Origin: an uncultured Clostridia bacterium
GTDB lineage: Bacteria; Bacillota; Clostridia; UMGS1810
DNA length: 13,694 nt
Direction of reading: 5' to 3'
Assembly: GCA_937959315.1 (NCBI GenBank)
Contig: CALGRC010000088.1
Coordinates: 1 to 13,694 of the forward strand
This document shows positions 5,474 through 12,855 of the stretch, piece by piece (position 1 is the stretch's first letter; each line of letters begins with the position of its first letter). The position numbers and the translations under genes are program-made. The notes beneath the pieces were generated by a model. The model ran no database searches. It was not told the DNA's origin and saw only the letters and a list, made by a program, of their open reading frames with translations.

Positions 5474-6424
5474 ATGAAAGCAGATAAACGGAAGGTGGTT
5501 TTAATTGGCACCGGCCTGGTAGGCATGAGCTATGCTTATGCATTGCTAAACCAGGCAGCGTGTGATGAGCTGGTACTCATTGATATTGACAAAAAGCGGG
5601 CTATTGGCGAGGCGATGGATTTAAACCACGGGCTGGCTTTTTCTGCATCCAACATGAATATTTTTGCAGGGGAGTACAGTGACTGCAAGGATGCGGATAT
5701 CGTGGCAGTGTGCGCGGGCGTTGCGCAAAAGCCGGGCGAATCGCGGCCCGACTTGCTCCAGCGCAATGCGGCGGTATTCCAAACCATCATTGGCCCGGTG
5801 GTGGAGTCGGGCTTTCAAGGGATTTTCCTCATTGCAACCAACCCAGTGGATATTATGGCCCATATCACCCAAACGTTGTCTGGGTTTGACAGCAGCCGGG
5901 TGCTGGGCACGGGGACAACGCTGGATACCGCGCGGCTGCGGTATTTGATTGGCGATTATTTTACGGTTGACCCACGCAACATCCACGGTTATGTGATGGG
6001 CGAGCACGGGGACAGCGAATTTGTCCCATGGTCGCAGGCGATGGTGGCGACCAAGCCCATTGCCGATATCTGCCGGCAATCGGGCGGGAAATATGACTAT
6101 GCCCGTATGGAGGAAATCAGCGAGGAAGTGCGCAACGCGGCCCAACAGATTATTGAGGCGAAGAAGAGCACCTATTATGGAATTGGGATGGCGATGGTAC
6201 GCATTACCCGTGCGATATTCGGCGATGAAAACAGTGTACTGACCGTATCGGCCATGCTGCACGGCGAGTACGGCCAGGATGATGTATATGTTGGCGTACC
6301 GTGTATTGTCAACCGCAACGGCGTCGCCAACGTGCTTCAGTTATCGCTCAGCACGGATGAAATGCGCAAGCTTAAGGCTTCGTGCGACGAGCTGCAAGGA
6401 TTTTACAAGGGGATTCAATTGTAA
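5474..6424 (+). CDS. ldh: L-lactate dehydrogenase (NAD-dependent)
   Basis: Cytoplasmic enzyme that reduces pyruvate to L-lactate with NADH, regenerating NAD+ in fermentation. The 316 residues fit the family (about 310-325). The Rossmann nucleotide-binding motif GTGLVG is at residues 12-17. The substrate-loop sequence AQKPGESR has Gln85 at the position that is Gln in lactate dehydrogenases but Arg in malate dehydrogenases, so the LDH call is favoured. The signature GEHGDSE contains the catalytic His178, and GTGTTLDTARLR carries the substrate-binding arginine. Start chosen at ATG 5474, with the purine-rich GGAAGGTGG about 8 bases before it; a GTG at 5462 lies inside that ribosome binding site. 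It appears monocistronic, with its own promoter and a strong terminator directly after. Confidence 0.95.
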   Translation: MKADKRKVVLIGTGLVGMSYAYALLNQAACDELVLIDIDKKRAIGEAMDLNHGLAFSASNMNIFAGEYSDCKDADIVAVCAGVAQKPGESRPDLLQRNAAVFQTIIGPVVESGFQGIFLIATNPVDIMAHITQTLSGFDSSRVLGTGTTLDTARLRYLIGDYFTVDPRNIHGYVMGEHGDSEFVPWSQAMVATKPIADICRQSGGKYDYARMEEISEEVRNAAQQIIEAKKSTYYGIGMAMVRITRAIFGDENSVLTVSAMLHGEYGQDDVYVGVPCIVNRNGVANVLQLSLSTDEMRKLKASCDELQGFYKGIQL

Positions 6425-6440
6425 ATAAGCCGTTATGGGA

Positions 6441-6472
6441 AAAACCCCCGGGGCATATGCCCCGGGGGTTTT
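6441..6472. terminator. Bidirectional terminator, perfect 32-bp palindrome
   Basis: The 32 bases from 6441 to 6472 read identically on both strands: four A, then a GC-rich core, ending in four T. As RNA it forms a very stable stem with A and U tracts. It serves ldh (stop at 6424) and the convergent SASP gene (stop at 6474-6476). Confidence 0.92.
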
Positions 6473-6473
6473 G

Positions 6474-6647
6474 TTATGATTTCTTTTGTACGCTTCGTTC
6501 CGCGATTTCAATGGCCTTTGTCACCATGTTGCCGCAGTCCCTGGAGGATACGTTCCCCCAGCCGCCGTCTTTTGAAACGGTGTCGTATACACCCAGCTCC
6601 TTGGCAATTTCATACTTCAATGCTTCGGACATTTTTGAATGGCTCAT
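6474..6647 (-). CDS. Small acid-soluble spore protein, alpha/beta type
   Basis: A 57-residue SASP. These proteins coat and protect DNA in the dormant spore core and are degraded at germination by the protease GPR. The sequence has the hallmark KYEIAKELGV near residue 11, containing the GPR cleavage context E-I-A, followed by a second conserved block GWGNVSSRDCGNMVTKAIEIAE. The usual GG before the MV of the second block is absent, and the N-terminus is short, so this is a minimal member. Start at ATG 6647, with GGAGGG 8 bases upstream. It lies downstream of ypeB in the same direction, 128 bases away, fitting a forespore (sigma-G) setting, but I could not place a clear sigma-G promoter. Confidence 0.87.
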   Translation of the reverse strand: MSHSKMSEALKYEIAKELGVYDTVSKDGGWGNVSSRDCGNMVTKAIEIAERSVQKKS

Positions 6648-6705
6648 CTCTTTCACCCTCCGCGTCTGCGCCATCCCCCAAAAAGGACAGCTAAGAGAAA
6701 TCGGT

Positions 6706-6728
6706 TTGTGCGCTTTTGTCCCGCACAA
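6706..6728. repeat. Inverted repeat in the SASP leader region
   Basis: TTGTGCG (6706-6712) and CGCACAA (6722-6728) form a 7-bp inverted repeat with a 9-base spacer between ypeB and the SASP gene. A second short GC palindrome, CCCGC/GCGGG, is at 6740-6752. Either could terminate ypeB or act in the SASP leader; neither has a good T-tract on the minus strand. Confidence 0.3.
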
Positions 6729-6775
6729 CCATAGCATATCCCGCGCGGCGGGCTTTTAGTACGGCAATATCCGGG

Positions 6776-8131
6776 TTAAATGGTAAGGGTGCCCTCGGCA
6801 GTCTGTTCCAGCATCAAAATGCGTTCCTCTGCGCCAGTGGCGGCGTTGATATACAAAAGGTAGGTGCGTCCGTCAAAGGTGCCCTTAAATTCATGGCACA
6901 GCGCTTCGCGCCCGGTATCCAGCGGGATGACGCACAGCGCATAGGATTGGATTTCCAAATTTTTGCTAATTTTTGCCTGCGCATCCTCTTTGGAAACGGT
7001 GATTTCCGGCAGGGCGCGGACATCCTCGTGGGACATCAAAAAGCCCTTGCTTTCAAACCCCATAATTTCGCCGTTGTCTAGAGCTACCTTGATTTTGATT
7101 AAATCGGGGTACATGGTGATGCCATCCTGCACAAAGGCATAGTTGATGGTGGCAATGTTGTTTTGGATTTCCCAGTAGGTTTCCTTCATGCCCATGATAC
7201 CGTTGGACACCAGAAAGTCTGCGCCTGCCTTAGTGGCTTGTTCAATGCCGATAGACCGCTGCGGGACGCTGCGGTTTTCCAGCATATACAAAATATAGCC
7301 ATCCTTTTTGGTCACTTCAATGGCCATATGGGTGCCGTCGTCGCCAGTGCCGGAAAAACAGTAGGTGGCAATGGTGCCGTCCGACTCGCCGGTAAACTCG
7401 ATGGTGCTGATGTGCTCGTTGTGCAAAAAGGTACGCGCCTTTTGTTCGGCCTCCTGCTGGCTGATTTCAGTACTGCTGCGTAAATGCTTAGCTTCCATTT
7501 TGTTGATGTGGTCGGAAAACGGGCCGTCGTAGATGAGGGATGGATATTCCTGAAATTCATTTTCTACCGTTTCCATACCGCCGGCAAAGCTGCCTTCCAC
7601 GCCCTTGCTGCTCTTTTGTTCGATCTCGGAAAAGGACAGGTTGCCTGCGTACAGGTCGGACAGCATATTTTGCAGGTTTTGCAAAAGCGTGTTGGAATAT
7701 TCCGATAGGCTCGCCAGTTCTTTATATTCGGCGTCGGTAATGGAGCCGCCGCCCATGACCTTTTTGCTGATGGAATAGGTGTAGTCGCCCACCTGCGATA
7801 AAAATTTTGCGGTGTTGTCCAATTCTACATGGGCAATGGGGAGCTGGCCTAGATTGGCTTGGGCAAAGGTTGCCTGCCGGTAGACGTCGTTTGCAATATC
7901 CGACAGCATAACCGGCGTAGATGCCACTGCGCCTTTTGCTAGCGTGGTATTCAAATCGCCGACGCTGTCCACCAGGTCCTGGAAAGCGCGGGTGTATTGG
8001 TTGGTGACCTGCCGTTCGTAATTTTCTGCTTTGGCGTATTGGTATATCCCTGCGCCGCCCACCAAGATGAGTGCCAGGGCAATGAGGGAAATGCTGAGCG
8101 CACGGCTGCGGGTTTCCTTTTTATCAGACAT
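6776..8131 (-). CDS. ypeB: Germination protein YpeB
   Basis: A 451-residue partner of the cortex-lytic enzyme SleB. In Bacillus, SleB and YpeB need each other for stability in the spore, and YpeB is degraded at germination. An N-terminal membrane anchor spans about residues 11-31 (ISLIALALILVGGAGIYQYA), so most of the protein faces the intermembrane/cortex side. A helical N-terminal domain follows (EDxYxRQV..QYTRAFQDLV-type start, then long Leu/Ser/Asn-rich helices), and the C-terminal half (from about residue 220, beginning EISQQEAEQKARTFL) has repeated PepSY-like units. Length matches the family (about 450). The ATG at 8131 has GGAGG 6 bases upstream and lies 12 bases after the sleB stop, so the two genes form one operon. 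Confidence 0.95.
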   Translation of the reverse strand: MSDKKETRSRALSISLIALALILVGGAGIYQYAKAENYERQVTNQYTRAFQDLVDSVGDLNTTLAKGAVASTPVMLSDIANDVYRQATFAQANLGQLPIAHVELDNTAKFLSQVGDYTYSISKKVMGGGSITDAEYKELASLSEYSNTLLQNLQNMLSDLYAGNLSFSEIEQKSSKGVEGSFAGGMETVENEFQEYPSLIYDGPFSDHINKMEAKHLRSSTEISQQEAEQKARTFLHNEHISTIEFTGESDGTIATYCFSGTGDDGTHMAIEVTKKDGYILYMLENRSVPQRSIGIEQATKAGADFLVSNGIMGMKETYWEIQNNIATINYAFVQDGITMYPDLIKIKVALDNGEIMGFESKGFLMSHEDVRALPEITVSKEDAQAKISKNLEIQSYALCVIPLDTGREALCHEFKGTFDGRTYLLYINAATGAEERILMLEQTAEGTLTI

Positions 8132-8143
8132 ATTTTGCCTCCT

Positions 8144-8611
8144 TTATTTGGCAAACCGGTGGTTGCCGATGGTTTTGACCACCGGGCGGGAATAAATCCA
8201 GCTGCTGGTGGCGGTTTTTGGATTGTAGTAGTAGATGGCGCCGCCTGACGGGTCCCAGCCGTTCATGGCGTCCTGGCACGCCTTGTAGACGGTGGAATTT
8301 GGGTCGATGGGCACATTGATCTGCCCGTCGATGGTGGCGGTAAACGCCCTTGGCTGATAGATGACGCCGGCAATGGTGTTGGGAAAGGACGGGTGCTTGA
8401 CGCGGTTTAAAATCACTGCCGCTACCGCCACCTGCCCCTCATACGGTTCGCCGCGTGCTTCGCCGTTGACACAGCGCGCCAAAAGCTGCAGGTTTTGTTC
8501 CCAGGTGTTGGCTGCCGCCACCTGCGGCTGGCCGCTGCGTTCCATCATGGTAAACGCACAGGCCAGCACGGCGCAAAGGCACAGCGCAAGGATTTTTTTA
8601 TGTTTTTTCAT
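8144..8611 (-). CDS. sleB: Spore cortex-lytic enzyme SleB, short form
   Basis: A 155-residue secreted hydrolase of the SleB/CwlJ family, a lytic transglycosylase that opens muramic-lactam peptidoglycan of the spore cortex during germination. Residues 1-34 form a signal peptide (MKKHKKILALCLCAVLACAF..AAA). The catalytic domain starts right after and carries RCVNGEARGEPYEGQ, with Glu51 the likely catalytic acid, then VAAVILNRVKHPSFP and IYQPRAFT, and ends with GGAIYYYNP and GNHRFAK. Bacillus SleB is longer (about 250-300 residues) because of an N-terminal peptidoglycan-binding domain that is absent here. Start at ATG 8611, with GGAGGG 6 bases upstream. First gene of the sleB-ypeB operon; divergent from argD across 153 bases. 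Confidence 0.93.
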   Translation of the reverse strand: MKKHKKILALCLCAVLACAFTMMERSGQPQVAAANTWEQNLQLLARCVNGEARGEPYEGQVAVAAVILNRVKHPSFPNTIAGVIYQPRAFTATIDGQINVPIDPNSTVYKACQDAMNGWDPSGGAIYYYNPKTATSSWIYSRPVVKTIGNHRFAK

Positions 8612-8713
8612 GGGTTACCCTCCTTTATTTGTCCTTATTTTTTTGCAGCGCCAGCTATTTTATACATGAAAAGCAGCATTTGGCACCTGTGAAATTTTAT
8701 GTATTTTTACCTC

Positions 8714-8742
8714 TTGCATTTTTCATGGTATACGTGTATAAT
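8714..8742 (+). promoter_or_regulatory. Sigma-A promoter of the arg operon
   Basis: -35 TTGCAT (8714-8719) and a perfect -10 TATAAT (8737-8742) are 17 bases apart, 22 bases before the argD start codon. The -10 lies within the ARG-box-like palindrome. Confidence 0.88.
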
Positions 8743-8750
8743 TATACGAA
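8733..8750 (+). promoter_or_regulatory. ARG-box-like operator (ArgR/AhrC site)
   Basis: The 18 bases fit the pattern wnTGnATwwwwATnCAnw at the central positions: TGTATAATTATAC followed by G where A is expected. The core GTATAATTATAC (8736-8747) is a perfect 12-bp palindrome and overlaps the -10. The arginine repressor binding here when arginine is plentiful would block the promoter. The match is by eye; the gene context (argD, argF) supports it. Confidence 0.6.
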
Positions 8751-8764
8751 AGGAGTGCATAAAT

Positions 8765-9940
8765 ATGTTGGAACAGATTGTGTCGATGGACGGGCAATAC
8801 TATATGAATACTTTTGGGCCGCGGACGCCCGTTGCATTTGATCGGGGCGAGGGCATGACGCTCTATAGCACGGACGGCATTGCCTATACCGATTTTTTTG
8901 CGGGCATTGCGGTAAATTGCCTGGGATATGCGCATCCGATCCTGACGGCGGCGCTGTCCGACCAGGTGAAAAAGCTGCTGCATACCTCTTCGCTTTATTA
9001 TATTAAGCAGCAGGCACGGCTGGCAAAGGAACTGTGCATGCGATCCTGCTTTGACAGGGCGTTTTTTTGCAGCACTGGCGCGGAAGCCAATGAAGGCGCG
9101 CTGAAGCTGGCGCGCAAATATTTTTATGAGCGCGGCGAGGACCGGTATGAATTTGTCACATTGGAACAATCCTTCCACGGGCGTACCATTACCACGGCAA
9201 CGGCAACCGGGCAGGAAAAGTATTCCAAACCATATGCGCCGCTCACGCCGGGGTTTACCTATGTCCCCATCAATGATTTGGATGCTATGCAGACCGCTGT
9301 CGGCCCGCATACGGCGGGGATCATGCTGGAGCTGATACAAGGCGAGAGCGGGGTGCATCCGGCAGATAGGGCATACATACAGGCGGTACGCAAATTGTGC
9401 GATGAGCAGGGGATATTGCTGATAGTAGACGAGGTGCAGACCGGTATGGGCCGCACCGGCAAGCTGTTTTGCTATGAACATTATGGGATAGAGCCGGATA
9501 TTATGACGCTGGCAAAGGCGCTGGGCGGCGGGGTGCCCATTGGCGCGGTGCTGGCCAAGGAGGCCGTGGCGCAGGCCTTCCATCCCGGTGACCACGGAAC
9601 CACTTTTGGCGGGAATCCCCTGTCCACCCGTGCAGGGCTGGCGGTACTGGAGGCGTTTGATGCAGAAGGGCTGGTTCAAAATGCCGCGGATATGGGCGCG
9701 TATTTTGCGGAAAAGCTGCATGCGCTGCCGGGCATTGCCCAGGTGCGGGGCAGAGGGCTGATGATTGGCGCAGATATTGCCGGCGGTGCAAAGGCGGTAC
9801 AGAAGGCACTGTTTGAAAAGCGGTATCTGGTGGGCTGTGTGGGGGATACCACGCTGCGCCTGCTGCCGCCGCTCATTGTAAAAAAAGAGGATATTGACGG
9901 GTTTACCGCAGCTTTGGCGGATATATTGGAGGGGGATTGA
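8765..9940 (+). CDS. argD: Acetylornithine aminotransferase
   Basis: PLP-dependent class III aminotransferase, 391 residues (family about 375-405). It moves the amino group of glutamate to N-acetylglutamate semialdehyde to make N-acetylornithine. Visible signatures: the FxAGIAVNCLGYAHP N-terminal block, the FCSTGAEANEGALKLAR phosphate-binding segment, FHGRTITTATATG, VDEVQTGMGRTG with Asp222 contacting the PLP ring nitrogen, and TLAKALGGGVPIGA with the Schiff-base Lys251. Start at ATG 8765 because AGGAG (8751-8755) is 9 bases upstream; the frame extends further left but across the promoter. argF follows after one base. An ornithine aminotransferase is the main alternative, but the argF partner and ARG box favour argD. 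Confidence 0.93.
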   Translation: MLEQIVSMDGQYYMNTFGPRTPVAFDRGEGMTLYSTDGIAYTDFFAGIAVNCLGYAHPILTAALSDQVKKLLHTSSLYYIKQQARLAKELCMRSCFDRAFFCSTGAEANEGALKLARKYFYERGEDRYEFVTLEQSFHGRTITTATATGQEKYSKPYAPLTPGFTYVPINDLDAMQTAVGPHTAGIMLELIQGESGVHPADRAYIQAVRKLCDEQGILLIVDEVQTGMGRTGKLFCYEHYGIEPDIMTLAKALGGGVPIGAVLAKEAVAQAFHPGDHGTTFGGNPLSTRAGLAVLEAFDAEGLVQNAADMGAYFAEKLHALPGIAQVRGRGLMIGADIAGGAKAVQKALFEKRYLVGCVGDTTLRLLPPLIVKKEDIDGFTAALADILEGD

Positions 9941-9941
9941 C

Positions 9942-10883
9942 ATGAAGCATTTGATTAGCCTGCATGATTTGACTGGTAAACAGGTATCGGATTTGCTTTC
10001 CCTTGCGGAAAAGCTGAAAAAAGAGCAGAAGTCGGGGATTGCACACCCGCTTTTGGCGGGCAAAACGCTGGGTATGATATTTACCAAATCATCCACCCGT
10101 ACCCGGGTGTCATTTGAGGTGGGCATGTACCAGCTAGGCGGCCATGCGCTCTATTTAAACGGCAATGATATTCAGCTTGGCCGCGGCGAGAGCATTTATG
10201 ACACGGCAAATGTGCTGTCGCGGTTTGTGGACGGTATCCTCATCCGCACCTATGCGCATCAGGATGTGCTGGATTTGGCCAAATACGGGCAGGTGCCGGT
10301 CATCAATGGGCTGACCGATTACCTGCATCCCTGCCAGGTGCTGGCCGATTTGCTGACGGTTTATGAGTACAAGCACACGTTAAAAGGCTTGAAGTTTGCC
10401 TATGTGGGGGATGGCAACAATATGGCCAATTCACTGCTGTATGGCTGTACCAAGGTGGGCATGGATATTGCGGTTGCCACGCCCGAAGGATATGCCTGCC
10501 CGGACGAGGTGGTGGAAAACGCCAAAGCGGACGCAAAGGAGTGCGGCTGCACGGTGACCGTTACCAACGACCCGGCAGAGGCGGTCAAAGGCGCCGACGT
10601 GGTGTGCACCGACACTTGGGTGAGCATGGGGCAGGAGGAGGAAAAGCAGGCGCGCATTCAAATTTTTGCGCCGTATACGGTGGACGACAAGCTATTCGGC
10701 ATGGCAAAGGAGGACGCGATATTTTTGCATTGCCTGCCTGCCTACCGTGGCTGCGAGGTAACCGAAAGCGTGATCGACGGGCCGCGCTCTGTCATTTTTG
10801 ACGAGGCGGAAAACCGCCTGCATGCGCAAAAGGCGGTGTTGGCCGCCGTGATGAAATCCGCAATGCGACCATGGACGATATAG
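9942..10883 (+). CDS. argF: Ornithine carbamoyltransferase
   Basis: Forms citrulline from ornithine and carbamoyl phosphate in arginine synthesis. It has 313 residues (family about 300-335). The carbamoyl-phosphate site STRTR is at residues 51-55, HPCQ at 129-132, the ornithine loop shows DTWVSMGQE, and HCLPAYRG with His263-Cys264 closes the active site. The ATG at 9942 starts one base after the argD stop, with GGAGGGGG inside the end of argD, so translation is probably coupled. The C-terminus is unusual: after the typical HAQKAVLAAVM it continues KSAMRPWTI before the TAG, overlapping the next gene by 13 bases. The direction could be catabolic (arcB) in principle, but the argD partner and ARG box point to synthesis. 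Confidence 0.94.
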   Translation: MKHLISLHDLTGKQVSDLLSLAEKLKKEQKSGIAHPLLAGKTLGMIFTKSSTRTRVSFEVGMYQLGGHALYLNGNDIQLGRGESIYDTANVLSRFVDGILIRTYAHQDVLDLAKYGQVPVINGLTDYLHPCQVLADLLTVYEYKHTLKGLKFAYVGDGNNMANSLLYGCTKVGMDIAVATPEGYACPDEVVENAKADAKECGCTVTVTNDPAEAVKGADVVCTDTWVSMGQEEEKQARIQIFAPYTVDDKLFGMAKEDAIFLHCLPAYRGCEVTESVIDGPRSVIFDEAENRLHAQKAVLAAVMKSAMRPWTI

Positions 10884-11314
10884 ACGAAATCCAGGAAATC
10901 ACCCATGCGGCATTTTTAAAATATGTAGAGCTGGCCGGCATCCAAGGGGATATTGCTGCGCTGACCGAAACGGCGGATGACGTAAGGCACGACATTGAAA
11001 ACCACATGGTGCTGGTGGCATACATTAACGGCAGGGTGGTTGGCAGCGTACGGGTTAAGCGGATGAGCAATGATGTGGCGTATTTATACCGGTTTGGCGT
11101 CCATCCGAATTTTCAAAATCTGGGTATTGGAAAGGCTTTGATGAACCTGGTGGATATCAATATGAAAGTGCGCGGGTTCAAGCAGCTTCAATTACATACT
11201 GGTGCAAAAATCAAACCGTTGGTGATTTTTTACTATGGGCGGGGGTTTTATATTGATTCCACCAACAAAGACCGCGGTTATATACGGGCGCTGCTGTGCA
11301 AGGACTATAAATAA
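10871..11314 (+). CDS. GNAT family N-acetyltransferase
   Basis: A 147-residue acetyl-CoA-dependent acetyltransferase of unknown substrate. The acetyl-CoA-binding motif A is clear: VHPNFQNLGIGKALMNLV, with QNLGIG at residues 82-87, followed by the C-terminal FYYGRGFYI segment typical of the fold. The only canonical start in this frame is ATG 10871, inside the end of argF (13-base overlap), without a ribosome binding site. The frame upstream of that ATG reads EIRNAT, which looks like the first beta strand of a GNAT (IRxAT.DD...I) but has no start codon; a stop lies at 10799-10801. A one-base change near 10854 could have separated the true start. Position at the end of argDF suggests a possible role around arginine or ornithine, but this is only context. 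Confidence 0.82.
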   Translation: MDDIDEIQEITHAAFLKYVELAGIQGDIAALTETADDVRHDIENHMVLVAYINGRVVGSVRVKRMSNDVAYLYRFGVHPNFQNLGIGKALMNLVDINMKVRGFKQLQLHTGAKIKPLVIFYYGRGFYIDSTNKDRGYIRALLCKDYK

Positions 11315-11317
11315 TAT

Positions 11318-11347
11318 TTGACAAATGGCAGGAATTTGTGAGATAAT
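11318..11347 (+). promoter_or_regulatory. Promoter of metF overlapping the arg-operon end
   Basis: A perfect -35 TTGACA (11318-11323) and -10 GATAAT (11342-11347) are 18 bases apart. The -10 directly abuts the terminator stem, so the transcription start (about 11354) would fall within that hairpin and the new RNA would lack the 5' arm. Confidence 0.72.
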
Positions 11348-11376
11348 AAAAAAGCGGGGCAAGATCCCGCTTTTTT
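11348..11376 (+). terminator. Terminator of the argD-argF-GNAT operon
   Basis: AAAAAAGCGGG (11348-11358) pairs with CCCGCTTTTTT (11366-11376) over a 7-base loop, ending in six T. It lies about 33 bases after the GNAT stop codon. Confidence 0.88.
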
Positions 11377-11408
11377 GTATGGATGAATTGGAGATGGGAT
11401 GTGGTAAC

Positions 11409-12293
11409 GTGACAAAAATCAGGGATATTTTGGGCCGCGGCCGTCCGTCCGTTTCGCTGGAGGTATTCCCGCCTAAAGCGGGCGCTGATATTGCGGGTAT
11501 ATACCGTACACTTGACCGCCTTTCCGGCCTGCAGCCGGATTTTATCAGCGTAACGTACGGCGCGGCGGGGACGCAGAGCAAAAATACCATTGAAATTGCC
11601 GGCTATATTCAGAAAAATCTGCATCTGCCGGCGCTGGCGCATTTGACCTGTTTATCATCTACAAAAGAACAGATAACCGGGATAATTGGACAGATGCAGG
11701 CGCATGGGATTGAGCATGTGTTGGCGCTGCGCGGGGATATTCCCGAGGGGTTTGCCGGGTTCCCAACGCCGCTGCATTTTCATCATGCCAGCGATTTAAT
11801 CGGCGCCCTGCGTGCGCAAGGGGAGTTTTGCATTGGGGGCGCCTGTTATCCGGAAGGGCATCCTGACAGCGCTAACGAGTGGGAAGACTTGGTGCATTTG
11901 AAACATAAGGTGGATTGTGGGTGCGAATTTCTCATCAGCCAGTTGTTTTTTGACAATAGCTGTTTTTTTGCATTTCTTGACAAACTGCGCGCTATGGATG
12001 TAAAAGTGCCGGTTTTAGCGGGTATCATGCCCATTACTGCCAAATCGCATATTCAAAAAATGTGTATTTTATCCGGCGCTAAAATGCCCGACCGTTTAAC
12101 GCGCATGCTGGCAAAATACCAGGACAGCCCAGACGCGCTGCGGGAAGCCGGCATTGCCTATGCCACCGAACAGATAATAGAACTGTTGAGCGCCGGGGTA
12201 GACGGGATACACCTTTACACCATGAACAAAAGCAAAGTGTGTACCAAAATATTGGAAAATATCGACAGCATTCGTAAGGAGGCGTACAGGTGA
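11409..12293 (+). CDS. metF: 5,10-Methylenetetrahydrofolate reductase
   Basis: FAD-containing cytoplasmic enzyme that reduces methylene-THF to methyl-THF for methionine synthesis, or for one-carbon metabolism in anaerobes. With the GTG at 11409 as start it has 294 residues, matching MetF (about 290-300), and the N-terminus TKIRDILGRGRPSVSLEVFPPK lines up with the family, placing the conserved Glu at 18. Other signs are VTYGAAG, HLTC, ALRGD at 106-110 and SQLFFD. ATG codons at 11379 and 11394 are in frame but would add unusual residues; no start has an ideal ribosome binding site (GGAG is 15 bases before the GTG), so the start is uncertain. It has its own promoter and shares its last 4 bases with the next gene. 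Confidence 0.93.
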   Translation: MTKIRDILGRGRPSVSLEVFPPKAGADIAGIYRTLDRLSGLQPDFISVTYGAAGTQSKNTIEIAGYIQKNLHLPALAHLTCLSSTKEQITGIIGQMQAHGIEHVLALRGDIPEGFAGFPTPLHFHHASDLIGALRAQGEFCIGGACYPEGHPDSANEWEDLVHLKHKVDCGCEFLISQLFFDNSCFFAFLDKLRAMDVKVPVLAGIMPITAKSHIQKMCILSGAKMPDRLTRMLAKYQDSPDALREAGIAYATEQIIELLSAGVDGIHLYTMNKSKVCTKILENIDSIRKEAYR

Positions 12294-12844
12294 GTTCCAT
12301 TTGGAAGGGAGAACGGGTGCGCCTGCGCGCGATGACCGGCGAGGACGTACCATTGTTTATAGATGAAAACGGCGACTATGACACAGATTTGATGCGGGTA
12401 TATGACGTGATTGATTTTCCATATTCCCGTGAGCAGATGAAACGGCAGCTCGAGGAATTTGAAAAAACTAAGCCGCAGAAGGATGACTTTTTGTTTGCGG
12501 CTGAAACGCATGGCCATCAGCCGGTAGGGGCGCTCATTGCTTTTGATTGTGACAGCCGGATGGGCACTTTTAAATACGGGCTGTTTGTAAAAGACGCTTT
12601 CAAGGGCAAGGGCTATGCCCGTGAGGCGGCGCAGCTTCTTTTGGACTATTATTTTTTTGAGCGCCGCTACCACAAGTGCAATGTGTATATCTATGCGTTC
12701 AATGCGCCTTCTGTCCGGTTTCATGAAAAATTGGGGTTTGTACCCGAAGGGCGGCTGCGGGATATGGTGTACACCGGCGGGCAGTACCACGATACGCTCT
12801 ACTATGGCATTACCAGGGAAGAATATCAAAAAAGCCGCGCATAG
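12290..12844 (+). CDS. RimJ/RimL-type GNAT acetyltransferase
   Basis: A 184-residue acetyltransferase of the Acetyltransf_3 type, similar to RimJ/RimL and SpeG-like enzymes that acetylate protein N-termini, polyamines or amino-acid amines; the substrate is not determinable. It begins IWKGERVRLRAMTGEDV as such proteins do, and shows motif A as YGLFVKDAFKGKGYAREA (KGKGYA at 105-110) and the C-terminal NAPSVRFHEKLGFVPEGRLRD block, which is nearly diagnostic. The GTG start at 12290 overlaps the metF stop as GTGA, and AAGGAGG lies 7 bases upstream, so it is translationally coupled to metF. Its stop codon lies inside the loop of the terminator. Confidence 0.93.
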   Translation: MSSIWKGERVRLRAMTGEDVPLFIDENGDYDTDLMRVYDVIDFPYSREQMKRQLEEFEKTKPQKDDFLFAAETHGHQPVGALIAFDCDSRMGTFKYGLFVKDAFKGKGYAREAAQLLLDYYFFERRYHKCNVYIYAFNAPSVRFHEKLGFVPEGRLRDMVYTGGQYHDTLYYGITREEYQKSRA

Positions 12845-12855
12845 CGCGGCTTTTT
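12829..12855. terminator. Bidirectional terminator overlapping both gene ends
   Basis: AAAAAGCCGCGC (12829-12840) pairs perfectly with GCGCGGCTTTTT (12844-12855) over an ATA triloop. The acetyltransferase stop TAG (12842-12844) lies in it, and the stop codon of the convergent gene (12856-12854) touches its other edge. Confidence 0.92.

Noticed and set aside
5621..6262. A 213-codon minus-strand frame opposite ldh
   Set aside because: It is a shadow of ldh; no ribosome binding site, no motif, and odd His/Arg-rich composition.
8723..10126. A 467-codon open frame on the minus strand opposite argD
   Set aside because: The opposite strand encodes a clear aminotransferase with all motifs, a promoter and a ribosome binding site. 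The antisense product has no family signature and looks like chance openness from codon bias.
12215..12829. A 204-codon minus-strand frame opposite metF and the second GNAT
   Set aside because: Both genes on the plus strand have strong family motifs, and the antisense frame runs across two unrelated genes.
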